DNA from: Meridianimaribacter flavus | GTDB lineage: Bacteria > Bacteroidota > Bacteroidia > Flavobacteriales > Flavobacteriaceae | NCBI RefSeq assembly: GCF_004366715.1 | Contig: NZ_SOQZ01000002.1 | Location: 372,001-436,000 of the forward strand | DNA: 64,000 nt | Direction of reading: 5' to 3' | In this document: positions 37,193-46,660 of the stretch, piece after piece | How the letters are laid out: every line of letters begins with the position of its first letter | How positions within the stretch are numbered: the first letter of the stretch is position 1 | Notes under the pieces: model-generated | Databases searched by the model: none | Told to the model about the DNA's origin: nothing | What the model saw: only the letters and a program-made list of their open reading frames with translations | Position numbers and translations under genes: made by a program

Positions 37193-37579
37193 TTAAGTAA
37201 GAGTATTCAAATCCAAATCGTTAATAGCACCATGCGAAGCAGCAGTAACCACTACTCCATTTTTTACCACTAGTAATTGTGGAGATTCATGAAATACATC
37301 AAAACGTTGCGCTATCGCATTGGAGATGTCTCGATAGGTCAATAAATCTAAATAGTACAAATCCACATCGTCACTGTTAAAAGGATATTGCGCTTCAAAC
37401 TGTCGCATAACCATTCGGCTAATACCACATCGTGTAGAGTGCTTAAAAATAAGTTGTGGTTTGGTTTTAGACTTTTCTTCTATAAAACCTAATTGTTGTA
37501 TATCGTCTAAAAATATCCAAGGCAATACCTTTTCATCTTTAGGTTCTGAAGAGCCAAATATGTTTTTTAAAAATCCCAT
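37193..37579 (-). CDS. ytxJ: Monothiol bacilliredoxin, YtxJ family
   Basis: 128 residues. Thioredoxin-like fold with a single active-site cysteine in FKHSTRCGISRMVMRQF (about residues 45-60), the YtxJ pattern of bacillithiol-dependent redox proteins. The second Cys of CxxC is replaced by Ser, fitting a monothiol mechanism that removes bacillithiol from proteins. N-terminus MGFLKNIFGSSE (ATG at 37579; six codons upstream are possible but atypical). Many Flavobacteriia make bacillithiol, so the context is right. It lies divergent from clpB across a 303-bp gap with regulatory features. Confidence 0.88.
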   Translation of the reverse strand: MGFLKNIFGSSEPKDEKVLPWIFLDDIQQLGFIEEKSKTKPQLIFKHSTRCGISRMVMRQFEAQYPFNSDDVDLYYLDLLTYRDISNAIAQRFDVFHESPQLLVVKNGVVVTAASHGAINDLDLNTLT

Positions 37580-37882
37580 AACATTTGTTTTTTTCATTCC
37601 GTCTCGATACGGAATTCATACATTATACTACTAAGTCGTTCAAAAATTAAAATCTTACAAACTGACTAAAAGTCACGCTGTAACTGCTCCAAAACGACAT
37701 TTTGTCTCACAAAACGTATTGGTAAGATTATTGACTTATACACGTTGAAAACAAAAATAACACAATTAGTCACTTCGAGTGATTTTTTAAAAAAATTGTA
37801 TCGATAAGTACATTAGGTCTCGATACTAAATTCTTATCAGAATTTCACTCGACCTGACAAAAGAAAGGAAAAATTTAAACAC
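37580..37882. other. 303-bp intergenic region upstream of clpB
   Basis: No gene. Holds the regulatory elements described at 37664-37735, plus low-complexity segments with repeated TCGATA words (37604-37612, 37800-37825) that look like decayed repeats. Confidence 0.6.
37664..37735 (+). promoter_or_regulatory. Two phased palindromes and a sigma-54-like promoter for clpB
   Basis: GACTAAAAGTC (37664-37674) and GACATTTTGTC (37696-37706) are 11-bp inverted repeats, 32 bp apart start to start (about three helical turns). Downstream, TTGG (37719-37722) with N10 then GA (37733-37734) resembles the -24/-12 GG-N10-GC pattern of RpoN promoters, with GA for GC. This would give a leader of about 137 nt. 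Activation by an enhancer-binding protein is inferred. Confidence 0.45.
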
Positions 37883-40492
37883 ATGAACTTTAATAATTAT
37901 ACAATAAAATCACAAGAAGCGATACAGCAAGCACAACAGCTTGCCCAAAGCTTACAACATCAACAAATAGAAAATGAGCATATTTTTAAAGCCATTACGC
38001 TTGTTGATGAAAACGTATTACCATTTATCTTAAAAAAGCTAAATGTAAACGTTCAGACCCTACAACAGGTTTTAGATAAGCAATTGGAAAGTTTACCTAA
38101 AGTATCTGGTGGTGACATTATGCTTTCTCGCGAAGCTGGAAAAAGCCTTAACGAGGCAGCAATTATTGCTAAAAAAATGAATGACGACTATGTGTCTGTT
38201 GAGCATCTTATTCTTGCTGTATTTAAGTCTAACAGTAAGATTGCACAAATGCTAAAGGACCAAGGCGTTACTGAAAAAGACCTTGTAAAAGCCATTGATG
38301 AGCTACGTCAAGGTGATCGAGTAACGTCTCAAAGTCAAGAAGACACTTACAACTCGTTAAACAAATACGCTAAAAACCTAAACCAATTAGCCAAAGACGG
38401 AAAATTGGATCCTGTTATTGGTCGTGATGAAGAAATACGTAGAATTCTTCAAATTTTATCACGTCGCACCAAAAACAACCCAATTCTTGTTGGTGAACCT
38501 GGGACTGGTAAAACCGCCATTGCCGAAGGTTTAGCACATAGAATTGTAGATGGTGACATCCCAGAAAACCTAGTTGATAAGCAAATATTTGCCTTGGATA
38601 TGGGAGCACTTATTGCTGGTGCTAAATACAAGGGTGAGTTTGAAGAGCGACTAAAAGCGGTTGTAAAAGAAGTAACCACAAGCGAAGGCGACATTGTACT
38701 TTTTATTGACGAAATTCACACACTTGTTGGTGCTGGAAAAGGAGAAGGCGCTATGGATGCTGCCAACATTTTAAAACCTGCGTTAGCACGTGGTGAGTTA
38801 CGTGCTATTGGTGCTACAACGTTAGACGAGTACCAAAAGTATTTTGAAAAAGACAAAGCTCTTGAAAGACGTTTTCAAAAAGTAATGGTTGATGAACCTG
38901 ATACCGAAAGTGCTATTTCAATACTTCGTGGTATTAAAGAAAAGTACGAAACACATCATAAAGTACGTATTAAAGACGAAGCGATTATTGGTGCTGTTGA
39001 ATTATCAGAGCGTTATATCACCAACCGTTTTCTTCCAGACAAGGCCATTGACCTAATGGATGAAGCTGCATCTAAACTACGTATGGAAATCAATTCAAAA
39101 CCAGAAGAACTGGATGTTTTAGACAGAAAAATCATGCAGTTGGAAATTGAGATTGAAGCCATAAAGCGTGAGAAAGACGAAGCTAAATTAAAGTCTTTAC
39201 GTTCAGATTTAGCAAACCTAAAAGAAGAACGTAACGAAATTTACGCCAAGTGGAAAAGCGAAAAAGAAGTGGTTGACAATATTCAAAATACCAAACAGGC
39301 TATTGAAAACTATAAGCTAGAAGCTGAACGTGCCGAACGCGAAGGCGATTATGGTAAAGTAGCTGAAATTCGCTACGGAAAAATTAAGGAAGCCCAAGAA
39401 TCGTTAGATAAACTTCAAAAAGAACTTCAAGAGAATCAATCTGGAAACTCATTGATTAAGGAAGAAGTCACTTATGATGATATTGCCGAAGTAGTTGCAA
39501 AATGGACAGGAATTCCTGTTACCAAAATGCTACAAAGCGAACGTGAAAAACTACTAAAGCTTGAAGACGAATTACACAAGCGTGTGGTTGGACAAGAAGA
39601 AGCTATTGCTGCTGTAAGTGATGCTGTAAGACGTAGTCGTGCAGGTTTACAAAACCCGCAAAAACCTATCGGAACCTTCTTGTTTTTAGGAACCACAGGT
39701 GTTGGTAAAACCGAATTGGCTAAAGCATTAGCTGAATATCTGTTTGATGACGAAAATGCGATGACGCGTATAGATATGAGCGAATACCAAGAGCGTCACG
39801 CAGTAAGCAGATTGGTTGGTGCGCCTCCAGGATATGTAGGTTATGATGAAGGCGGACAATTGACAGAAGCCGTAAGACGCAAACCGTATTCTGTAGTATT
39901 ATTGGATGAAATTGAAAAAGCGCATCCAGATACCTTCAACATCTTATTACAAGTACTAGACGAAGGACATCTAACAGACAACAAAGGACGTTTAGCAGAT
40001 TTTAAAAACACGATAATCATTATGACTTCAAATATGGGAAGTCATGTGATACAAGAGCGTTTTGAAGCTACAAAAGATATTGATGCTGCTATGGAAGCTG
40101 CAAAAGTAGATGTGTTAGCCTTATTAAAACAATCGGTAAGACCAGAGTTTTTAAACCGTATTGATGACACTATTATGTTTACGCCTTTAAGTAAGGAAAA
40201 CATTACAGCTATTGTTGGTTTACAACTAAAAGGCATTACTAAAATGATTGCAAAACAAGGCATCACTTTTGACGCAACACCTGAAGCTGTTGAGTATTTA
40301 GCTGAAAAAGGTTATAATCCAGAATATGGTGCACGACCTGTAAAACGCGTAATACAAAAAGAAGTATTAAACGAGTTAAGTAAAGAAATACTATCTGGAA
40401 AAGTATCTACAGACAGTATTATTTTACTGGATGCTTTTGATGATAAATTAGTATTTAGAAACCAAGGGGATTTAGTTTCAGAAGAATACTAA
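37883..40492 (+). CDS. clpB: ATP-dependent chaperone ClpB
   Basis: Hexameric AAA+ disaggregase of 869 residues that rescues aggregated proteins together with DnaK/DnaJ. Layout: N-terminal Clp repeat domain (1-145), first AAA domain with Walker [11 protein letters not shown] near 205, then a middle coiled-coil domain (about 405-525, rich in Glu/Lys heptads) that distinguishes ClpB from ClpA/ClpC. The second AAA domain has [10 protein letters not shown] near 606, Walker [13 protein letters not shown], and pore loop [10 protein letters not shown]. No ClpP-binding IGF/IGL loop seen. Start chosen at the ATG at 37883, matching the family N-terminus [13 protein letters not shown]. Heat-shock control is expected; see the upstream element. 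Confidence 0.97.
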   Translation: MNFNNYTIKSQEAIQQAQQLAQSLQHQQIENEHIFKAITLVDENVLPFILKKLNVNVQTLQQVLDKQLESLPKVSGGDIMLSREAGKSLNEAAIIAKKMNDDYVSVEHLILAVFKSNSKIAQMLKDQGVTEKDLVKAIDELRQGDRVTSQSQEDTYNSLNKYAKNLNQLAKDGKLDPVIGRDEEIRRILQILSRRTKNNPILVGEPGTGKTAIAEGLAHRIVDGDIPENLVDKQIFALDMGALIAGAKYKGEFEERLKAVVKEVTTSEGDIVLFIDEIHTLVGAGKGEGAMDAANILKPALARGELRAIGATTLDEYQKYFEKDKALERRFQKVMVDEPDTESAISILRGIKEKYETHHKVRIKDEAIIGAVELSERYITNRFLPDKAIDLMDEAASKLRMEINSKPEELDVLDRKIMQLEIEIEAIKREKDEAKLKSLRSDLANLKEERNEIYAKWKSEKEVVDNIQNTKQAIENYKLEAERAEREGDYGKVAEIRYGKIKEAQESLDKLQKELQENQSGNSLIKEEVTYDDIAEVVAKWTGIPVTKMLQSEREKLLKLEDELHKRVVGQEEAIAAVSDAVRRSRAGLQNPQKPIGTFLFLGTTGVGKTELAKALAEYLFDDENAMTRIDMSEYQERHAVSRLVGAPPGYVGYDEGGQLTEAVRRKPYSVVLLDEIEKAHPDTFNILLQVLDEGHLTDNKGRLADFKNTIIIMTSNMGSHVIQERFEATKDIDAAMEAAKVDVLALLKQSVRPEFLNRIDDTIMFTPLSKENITAIVGLQLKGITKMIAKQGITFDATPEAVEYLAEKGYNPEYGARPVKRVIQKEVLNELSKEILSGKVSTDSIILLDAFDDKLVFRNQGDLVSEEY

Positions 40493-40542
40493 ACACTGTA
40501 ACAAATGTAGTTTTAAAACGTCTTTATATTGGTTGGTTAGTG

Positions 40543-40586
40543 AAAGCAGCACAAGTCTTTGATTAGAGGAGTGTTGCTTTTTTTTT
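40543..40586 (+). terminator. Terminator after clpB
   Basis: AAAGCAGCAC pairs with GTGTTGCTTT (9 of 10 positions), 18-nt loop, followed by a long T-run; about 50 bp past the stop codon. Confidence 0.6.
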
Positions 40587-40630
40587 GTAACATTTTTAAG
40601 CATCTATACACTAATTAAAAAAACACAATT

Positions 40631-41497
40631 ATGAGACACTTTACTTTTCTTTTACTGTTTGCAGTTAGTTTACTTTCAACAACTAGCACTGCTCAAACCC
40701 TTGAAAAATCTTTACTTTGGGAAATTTCTGGAAACGGATTAGAACAACCTTCTTATCTGTATGGAACCATTCACATGACCTGTGATGCTTCTTTAGATGC
40801 TAATATCAAAAAAGCCTTAGACGACACATCACTCCTAGTTTTAGAAGTAGATATGGACGACCCTTCTATGGCAATGAAAATGGCAAACGATATATATATG
40901 AAAGATGGTAAAACCCTCAAGGATTTAGTGAGTGCTGAAGACTACACAATTCTTAGTGACTTTTTAAAAACACAAACAGGAATGCCTGCTGAAATGATTG
41001 GTAACATCAAACCGTTTTTTATAACAGCTATGATGTATCCAAAACTTTTAGACTGTGCAGCAGTACAATCGTTTGAAAACGAACTTATGAAAATAGCTCA
41101 CGAACAAGAAGAAGAAGTTTTGGGTCTAGAAACTGTAGAAGAACAAATGGCAGTTTTTGATCAAATTCCTTATAAAGACCAAGCACAGGACTTATTACGA
41201 TCAGCTAAAGACAATATGAGTTTTGATAAAGCTGCTTTTCAAAAAATGATGGCGCTTTATGTTGAAAAAGATATTGAAGGACTTGCTAAACTTATGGAAG
41301 AAGATGTTAATCTTACCAATACTAAGCACAAAGATGTCATTTTAGACAACAGAAACAAAAACTGGATTGCTAAAATAGAAGACTTCGCTAAACAGCAACC
41401 TACTTTTTTTGGTGTTGGTGCAGGACATTTACCTGGAGAAAATGGAGTGATAAAATTATTACAGAAAAAAGGCTACACAGTAAAACCTATAATGTAA
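40631..41497 (+). CDS. Exported TraB/GumN family protein
   Basis: 288 residues with a Sec signal peptide (LLLFAVSLLSTTSTAQ, cleavage near 22). Typical TraB/GumN (PF01963-type) start LLWEISGNGLEQPSYLYGTIHMTC with the GTIH motif, then ALDDTSLLVLEVDM with conserved Glu, and C-terminal FFGVGAGHLPGENGVIKLLQKKGY with GxxHLxG. The family is predicted to be metalloprotease-like, with these Glu/His/Gly-rich motifs as metal site, but biochemical function is largely unproven in bacteria. Periplasmic by its signal. Stand-alone with its own terminator. Confidence 0.88.
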   Translation: MRHFTFLLLFAVSLLSTTSTAQTLEKSLLWEISGNGLEQPSYLYGTIHMTCDASLDANIKKALDDTSLLVLEVDMDDPSMAMKMANDIYMKDGKTLKDLVSAEDYTILSDFLKTQTGMPAEMIGNIKPFFITAMMYPKLLDCAAVQSFENELMKIAHEQEEEVLGLETVEEQMAVFDQIPYKDQAQDLLRSAKDNMSFDKAAFQKMMALYVEKDIEGLAKLMEEDVNLTNTKHKDVILDNRNKNWIAKIEDFAKQQPTFFGVGAGHLPGENGVIKLLQKKGYTVKPIM

Positions 41498-41524
41498 AAA
41501 AAACAACATTCTCATTATCAATAC

Positions 41525-41550
41525 AAAACCTCTTTTATAGAGGTTTTTTT
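41525..41550 (+). terminator. Terminator after TraB/GumN gene
   Basis: AAAACCTCT / AGAGGTTTT stem with 5-nt loop and T-run, 28 bp after the stop codon. Confidence 0.8.
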
Positions 41551-41629
41551 ATTGAAAACATTAGGAAACTTTAACGTCAACACAATAAAACTTTAGGTTT
41601 TTGCATTAAAATATATAAGATTATTTTAC

Positions 41630-41637
41630 TAAATTTG
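41630..41637 (+). promoter_or_regulatory. Candidate -7 element upstream of deoC
   Basis: TAAATTTG fits TAnnTTTG, 104 bp upstream of the deoC ATG. No -33 box at standard spacing. Confidence 0.3.
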
Positions 41638-41685
41638 AATTGCTATTAGTCCTCAATTTACATAAACTGTATTATTAACCTTTAC

Positions 41686-41719
41686 TCACAGGTTCCCTCA
41701 TGATTATGAAGAACTGTGA
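41686..41719. promoter_or_regulatory. Inverted repeat in the deoC leader
   Basis: TCACAGGTTC (41686-41695) and GAACTGTGA (41711-41719) pair with one bulged G around a 15-nt loop, 22 bp before the ATG. ATTAACCT also occurs on both sides (41673-41682 region and 41728-41735). Could be an mRNA hairpin or operator. Confidence 0.35.
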
Positions 41720-41741
41720 ATAATACTATTAACCTACATCC

Positions 41742-42404
41742 ATGAAGATCAATAAATATATTGACCACACTTTATTAAAATCCGATACTACAGAAAGGGA
41801 TATTATCGACTTATGCAATGAAGCCAAGGAGCATCAGTTTTTTTCTGTATGTATTAATAGCAGCTACGTAGCGTTAGCAAAACAATTATTAGAACGAAGC
41901 AGTGTAAAGATTTGCTCTGTTATTGGGTTTCCTCTTGGAGCAATGAGCACCGAAGCTAAAGTATTTGAAGCTAAAGACGCTATTGAAAAAGGAGCTGATG
42001 AAATTGATATGGTAATTAATATTGGTTACCTAAAAAGCAAAAACTATGTTGCGGTATTTAAAGACATAAGCGATGTTAAACTTGCTATTGGAAGAATACC
42101 TTTAAAAGTAATTATAGAAATTAGCGAACTTTCAAAAAATGAGATTATTAAAGCCAGTGAAATTTGCTTAGATGCTAAAGTAGATTTTATTAAAACCTCT
42201 TCTGGTTTTACAAAAAGTGGAGCTACACTTACTGCTGTAAAAATCATAAAAAAGACTGTACGCGATAATGCTAAAATTAAAGCCTCTGGTGGCATTAGAG
42301 ATTACGAAACTGCAAAAAAATATATTGATGTAGGTGCTGATAGAATAGGCACATCCGCTGGAGTTGATATTATTAATGGCTCCTTAGCAACTGCCAACTA
42401 CTAG
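41742..42404 (+). CDS. deoC: Deoxyribose-phosphate aldolase
   Basis: Class I aldolase of 220 residues that splits 2-deoxyribose-5-phosphate into glyceraldehyde-3-phosphate and acetaldehyde in deoxynucleoside salvage. The Schiff-base lysine is Lys151 in DFIKTSSGFTKSGAT; the second essential lysine is Lys180 in KIKASGGIRDYETA; Asp89 in DEIDMVINIG fits the conserved acid. Starts at MKINKYIDHTLLKSD, the usual N-terminus. Cytoplasmic. Followed 90 bp later by the phosphatase gene, without a terminator between them. Confidence 0.95.
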   Translation: MKINKYIDHTLLKSDTTERDIIDLCNEAKEHQFFSVCINSSYVALAKQLLERSSVKICSVIGFPLGAMSTEAKVFEAKDAIEKGADEIDMVINIGYLKSKNYVAVFKDISDVKLAIGRIPLKVIIEISELSKNEIIKASEICLDAKVDFIKTSSGFTKSGATLTAVKIIKKTVRDNAKIKASGGIRDYETAKKYIDVGADRIGTSAGVDIINGSLATANY

Positions 42405-42494
42405 CAGCTACAAATCAAAACTTTAACATATATTTATTATAGCGAATGGTGATTACCCTATATTTTTGGTAATCATCATTTGTTTTTATTTAGT

Positions 42495-43004
42495 ATGAAA
42501 TATGTTTTACTCCTAGTATTCACTTTTGGTTTAATACCAATGGTAAATGCTCAAGACGTTTCCCCTTCTGAAATTACAACCTACTATTTTATTAGACATG
42601 CAGAAAAAGACACTAGCGACTCTAGTAATAGAAATCCGCATTTAACCAAAGAAGGACAATCAAGAGCTGTAAAATGGAGTACTGTGCTTTCCAATATCAA
42701 ATTAGATGCAGTATACTCTACCAACTACCACAGAACAATAGAAACCGCACAACCCTCTGCTTCAAAACACAATTTGGAAATCACAACCTACGATCCTTTT
42801 AAAATGGATAAAAAAGCATTTATCGAAAACACCAAAGGCAAAACCGTATTGGTTGTAGGACACAGCAATACAACACCTATGTTTGCAAACATAATTATTG
42901 GTGAAGAGGTTTACAAGCAACTAGATGAAAGTAATTACACATCATTATTCATTGTAACGGTTACAAATGGTGTTGCTTCACATCAATTATTGACTATAGA
43001 GTAA
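42495..43004 (+). CDS. Exported histidine phosphatase (phosphoglycerate mutase-like)
   Basis: 169 residues from the ATG at 42495, which gives a clean Sec signal peptide (LLLVFTFGLIPMVNAQ, cleavage near 19); an in-frame ATG at 42480 would add MFLFS. Catalytic RHG-type motif is YFIRHAEKDTSD (His nucleophile). The second His occurs in VLVVGHSNTTPMFAN, and YSTNYHRTIETAQP supplies the conserved Arg/Thr region. Resembles SixA/PhoE-like histidine phosphatases. Periplasmic location suggests phosphate scavenging or phosphoester hydrolysis; substrate unknown. Confidence 0.88.
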   Translation: MKYVLLLVFTFGLIPMVNAQDVSPSEITTYYFIRHAEKDTSDSSNRNPHLTKEGQSRAVKWSTVLSNIKLDAVYSTNYHRTIETAQPSASKHNLEITTYDPFKMDKKAFIENTKGKTVLVVGHSNTTPMFANIIIGEEVYKQLDESNYTSLFIVTVTNGVASHQLLTIE

Positions 43005-43052
43005 GCTTAGTTTCTTTTGGTAAATGCAAAAAAAGCGTAGCTTTGTGCTCCT

Positions 43053-43511
43053 ATGCAAAAACCAGTAAACATAAAAAACAAAAGAGCCAAGTTTGAGTAT
43101 GAAATTCTTGATACTTACACTGCTGGTATTGTATTAACTGGTACCGAAATAAAATCTATTAGAGATAGTAAAGCGTCTATTGCAGAAAGTTTTTGCGAAT
43201 TTAATGACAAAGGCGAGCTTTTTGTTATTAACATGACCATACAAGAATATGTGTATGGCAACTACTACAACCATAAACCAAAGGCTGAACGCAAATTATT
43301 ACTCAACAAAAGAGAGCTTAAAAAACTAGAACGCGAAGTAAATGTAAAAGGAAACACTATTGTTCCTTTGCGAGTATTTATTACCGAAAAAGGCTTAGCT
43401 AAAGTAGAAATTGCTTTAGGAAAAGGTAAAAAACTATACGACAAACGCGATACGATTAAAGACAGAGACAATAAGCGAAATCTTGATAGAATTAAGAAAA
43501 TTTATAAGTAA
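43053..43511 (+). CDS. smpB: SsrA-binding protein SmpB
   Basis: 152 residues of the tmRNA partner that loads SsrA onto stalled ribosomes for trans-translation. Motifs: [85 protein letters not shown], and the basic C-terminal tail (RIKKIYK) that enters the mRNA channel. Slightly short N-terminus (MQKPVNIKN), normal for the phylum. The tmRNA gene itself is not in this window. Follows the phosphatase by 48 bp. Confidence 0.96.
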   Translation: MQKPVNIKNKRAKFEYEILDTYTAGIVLTGTEIKSIRDSKASIAESFCEFNDKGELFVINMTIQEYVYGNYYNHKPKAERKLLLNKRELKKLEREVNVKGNTIVPLRVFITEKGLAKVEIALGKGKKLYDKRDTIKDRDNKRNLDRIKKIYK

Positions 43512-43626
43512 TTTAGGATAGTTTAACAATTACAGCTAAAAATTATAGCTATGTTTGATGTTCTTAAGGCAACCTTTTTATAAAAAAGTGCGTCTATTAT
43601 TATAGAAACCATCAATCAACAACCTA

Positions 43627-46092
43627 ATGAAACAAAAATTACTTCTTGCCCTTTGCTTTTTTACCGCTTACACCTCATTCGCTCAAATACAAGGTACAGT
43701 TACCGATAAAAACAACAAAGCGTTACCTTTTGTAAACATTTACATTGAAAACACTTACACAGGAACCACCAGTAATACTGAAGGTTACTACGAGCTAAAC
43801 CTGACCAAAACAGGAACTCATACTGTTGTTTTTCAGTTTTTAGGCTATAAAACTTTAAAAAAGAAGGTTGACATCAGCAGTTTTCCATACACTTTAGATG
43901 CAGTACTAATTGACGAGGAAATAACACTTAACGAAGTAGTTATTAATTCCGAAGAAAATCCTGCCAATAAAATTATTAGGCAAGCAATCGCTAAGCGAAA
44001 AGAAAACCTTGAAAAAATCCAAAGCTACAAAGCCGATTTTTACTCACGAGGTTTAATTAGAATTAAAAACGCTCCTGAGAAAATACTAGGACAGGAAATT
44101 GGTGATCTTGGTGGTGGACTCGATTCTACAAGAAGTGGTGTTATTTACCTTTCAGAAACGGTTTCAAAACTAGAATTTTTAAGACCTAACAGGTTAAAAG
44201 AAAAAATAATAGCTTCAAAAGTTAGTGGAGACGATAATGGTTTTAGCTTTAACAATGCTATTGATGTAGATTTTGAAATTTATGATAATACTATTGAACT
44301 TGGTAATCAAATTGTTTCTCCTATTGCAAACAACGCTTTTGGGTACTACAATTACAAGCTAGAAGGTGTGTTTTATGATGACAAAGGTAATCTCATTAAT
44401 AAAATTAAAGCGACGCCAAAACGAGACAACGACCCAGTGTTTTCAGGGTTTATCTATATTGTTGAAGACCAATGGACGGTTTATGGAATTGAATTGGATA
44501 TTACAGGTATTCAAGCAAAAATTCCTGCTGCTGACAAAATAACCATCACTCAAAACTACTCCTACTCTCAAAACTATGCTATTTGGGCAAAAATTTCTCA
44601 GGTTATTGATTTTCAATATGGCTTATTTGGTATAAAAGGAGATGGTCGTTTTACTGCGGTTTACAGCAATTACAGTTTTAATACAGATTTAACCCAAAAA
44701 GATTTTGGCAGAGAAATAGTCTCTTTTGAAGACGAAGCCAATAAAAAAGATTCTACCTACTGGAAAACACTAAGACCAGTTCCGCTTACCGACGAAGAAG
44801 TTTTAGACTATCAAAAGAAAGACAGCATTCAAGTGGTTAGAGACTCCAAAACCTACAAAGACTCAGTAGATGCTGTAAACAACAAGTTTAAATTAGGCGA
44901 TATTCTTTCAGGTTACAATTATTCAAACACTTATGAAAACTGGAGTGCTGGTATCACTTCGCCAATATCAAAAATAAGTTTTAACACTGTTCAAGGTTGG
45001 AATGCAAATGTTGGTGGTTATTTCAGAAAAAACTATGATGACTATAAAAGATATTTAAGCATAAACGGAAACCTAAATTATGGTTTTAGTGACGACAGAT
45101 TAAGAGGAACGCTTAGCGCAACTTATAAGTTTAATGATGTTAGCAGACCATTTTTATCGGTTTCTGGAGGTGTTGTTGTGCAGCAATTCAATTCTAGCGA
45201 ACCTATTTCTAATCTGCTCAATTCAGCATATTCGCTATTAGCAGAAAAGAACTACATGAAGCTGTATGACTTAAGCTATGTTAATGTAGCCTTTTCTGAC
45301 GAAGTTTTTAATGGACTAAGACTTAACGCAAGCCTAAGCTACCAACAACGAAAAGCATTGTTTAACACTACAGACCAAGCTTGGTCTCCGCAAGATGACA
45401 GAGATTACACTAGCAACAACCCAATAGATCCAACAGCTTATGGTGTTGCTCCTTTTGAAACACACAACATTATAAAAGCGAGTCTTGATGCAAGAATAAA
45501 CTTTGACCAAGACTACTTAAGTTATCCTGATAGTAAATACAATATCCCAAACAGAAAGTTCCCAACGCTTTACTTAGGCTATGAAAAAGGGTTTTCGGCT
45601 TCAGTAGATGATTACAATTTTGACCAAGTAAAAGCAAGACTTACCCAAAGCTTTAATATTGCCGATAAAGGCCTATTTCAATACAACATAAAAGCAGGTA
45701 AATTCTTTAATGCTGATGATATTGCGTTTATGGATTTCCAACACTTTAATGGTAACCAAACCCATATTGGACAAGGTTCATACTTAAATGTTTTTAATAA
45801 TTTACCTTACTATACTGCAAGTACAAACGATTCATACTTAGAAATGCATGCTGAACACGATTTTAATGGGTTTATCCTTGGGAAGATTCCGTTATTAAAC
45901 AAGCTCAATTTCAATTTAATAATTGGTGCACACAACCTTGCAACACCAGACAACAAACCTTATCAAGAATATACCATTGGTATAGACAATATTGGTTTTG
46001 GGAAGTTTAGATTTTTACGACTGGATTATTTACGTTCCTACCAAAGCGGATTTCAAAGTGATGCCATTTTGTTTGGTCTCAAGTTTTTTTAA
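43627..46092 (+). CDS. Outer-membrane protein with CarboxypepD_reg domain (DUF5686-type)
   Basis: 821 residues. A Sec signal peptide (LLLALCFFTAYTSFAQ, cleavage near 19) is followed by a carboxypeptidase regulatory-like domain (IQGTVTDKNNKALPFVNIYIENTYTGTTSNTEGYYEL, about 21-105) and a long DUF5686-like region with many aromatic-ended beta strands, ending FQSDAILFGLKFF. A C-terminal Phe and alternating strands are typical of outer-membrane beta barrels. It lacks a TonB plug (no recognisable TonB box or plug domain), so it is not a classical TonB-dependent receptor. Unknown role in the envelope. The next gene begins 13 bp later and is probably co-transcribed. Confidence 0.82.
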   Translation: MKQKLLLALCFFTAYTSFAQIQGTVTDKNNKALPFVNIYIENTYTGTTSNTEGYYELNLTKTGTHTVVFQFLGYKTLKKKVDISSFPYTLDAVLIDEEITLNEVVINSEENPANKIIRQAIAKRKENLEKIQSYKADFYSRGLIRIKNAPEKILGQEIGDLGGGLDSTRSGVIYLSETVSKLEFLRPNRLKEKIIASKVSGDDNGFSFNNAIDVDFEIYDNTIELGNQIVSPIANNAFGYYNYKLEGVFYDDKGNLINKIKATPKRDNDPVFSGFIYIVEDQWTVYGIELDITGIQAKIPAADKITITQNYSYSQNYAIWAKISQVIDFQYGLFGIKGDGRFTAVYSNYSFNTDLTQKDFGREIVSFEDEANKKDSTYWKTLRPVPLTDEEVLDYQKKDSIQVVRDSKTYKDSVDAVNNKFKLGDILSGYNYSNTYENWSAGITSPISKISFNTVQGWNANVGGYFRKNYDDYKRYLSINGNLNYGFSDDRLRGTLSATYKFNDVSRPFLSVSGGVVVQQFNSSEPISNLLNSAYSLLAEKNYMKLYDLSYVNVAFSDEVFNGLRLNASLSYQQRKALFNTTDQAWSPQDDRDYTSNNPIDPTAYGVAPFETHNIIKASLDARINFDQDYLSYPDSKYNIPNRKFPTLYLGYEKGFSASVDDYNFDQVKARLTQSFNIADKGLFQYNIKAGKFFNADDIAFMDFQHFNGNQTHIGQGSYLNVFNNLPYYTASTNDSYLEMHAEHDFNGFILGKIPLLNKLNFNLIIGAHNLATPDNKPYQEYTIGIDNIGFGKFRFLRLDYLRSYQSGFQSDAILFGLKFF

Positions 46093-46105
46093 TTACTTTT
46101 GAAGT

Positions 46106-46633
46106 ATGAATAAATTTTGCACTATTTTGTTTGTGTTGATAGCGTTTTCAACACAAGCACAAGACATCGCTACAGTTCCTGATTATACTAAAAATGTGAA
46201 ATCGCTAGACTCTATTGTTACGACCTTGTACAAGGTTATTTCAGGCGAAAAAGAAGAAGAGCGCAATTGGGACCTTTTTAAATATTTATTTAAACCTGAG
46301 GCTAAACTTATAGCATCTACAAAACCCAAAGACAGTATTTACAGAGTGCGCTACATGTCGCCTCAAGACTATATAAAGTCATCAGCAAAATGGTTGGTTG
46401 AAAATGGTTTTATTGAAAAAGAAATTCATAGAAAAACCGAAACCTTTGGCAACATTACTCATGTTTTTAGTACTTATGAAGCCTATCATAGCAAGTTAGA
46501 CAGTAAACCGTTTATGAGAGGTATTAATAGCATACAATTGCTTTACGACGGAAAACGTTGGTGGATTATTAATTTATATTGGGCAAAAGAAACTGCTAAA
46601 AACCCTATACCTAGTATTTATTTACGAGATTAA
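46106..46633 (+). CDS. Exported SnoaL/NTF2-like protein
   Basis: 175 residues with a Sec signal peptide (NKFCTILFVLIAFSTQAQ, cleavage near 19). The mature part matches an NTF2/SnoaL-like cone fold: KSLDSIVTTLYKVISGEKEEERNWDLFKYLFKPEAKLIAST, then FGNITHVFSTYEAYHSKLDSKPFMRGINSIQLLYDGKRWWIINLYW. No obvious catalytic dyad; many family members only bind ligands. Sits 13 bp after the outer-membrane protein gene, suggesting shared function in the envelope. Confidence 0.8.
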   Translation: MNKFCTILFVLIAFSTQAQDIATVPDYTKNVKSLDSIVTTLYKVISGEKEEERNWDLFKYLFKPEAKLIASTKPKDSIYRVRYMSPQDYIKSSAKWLVENGFIEKEIHRKTETFGNITHVFSTYEAYHSKLDSKPFMRGINSIQLLYDGKRWWIINLYWAKETAKNPIPSIYLRD

Positions 46634-46660
46634 TGTTTTTTGATGCTCTGATCGTTTAAA

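Noticed and set aside
43053-43626. tmRNA gene next to smpB
   Set aside because: Looked for the tRNA-Ala-like ends and tag frame around smpB and found none.
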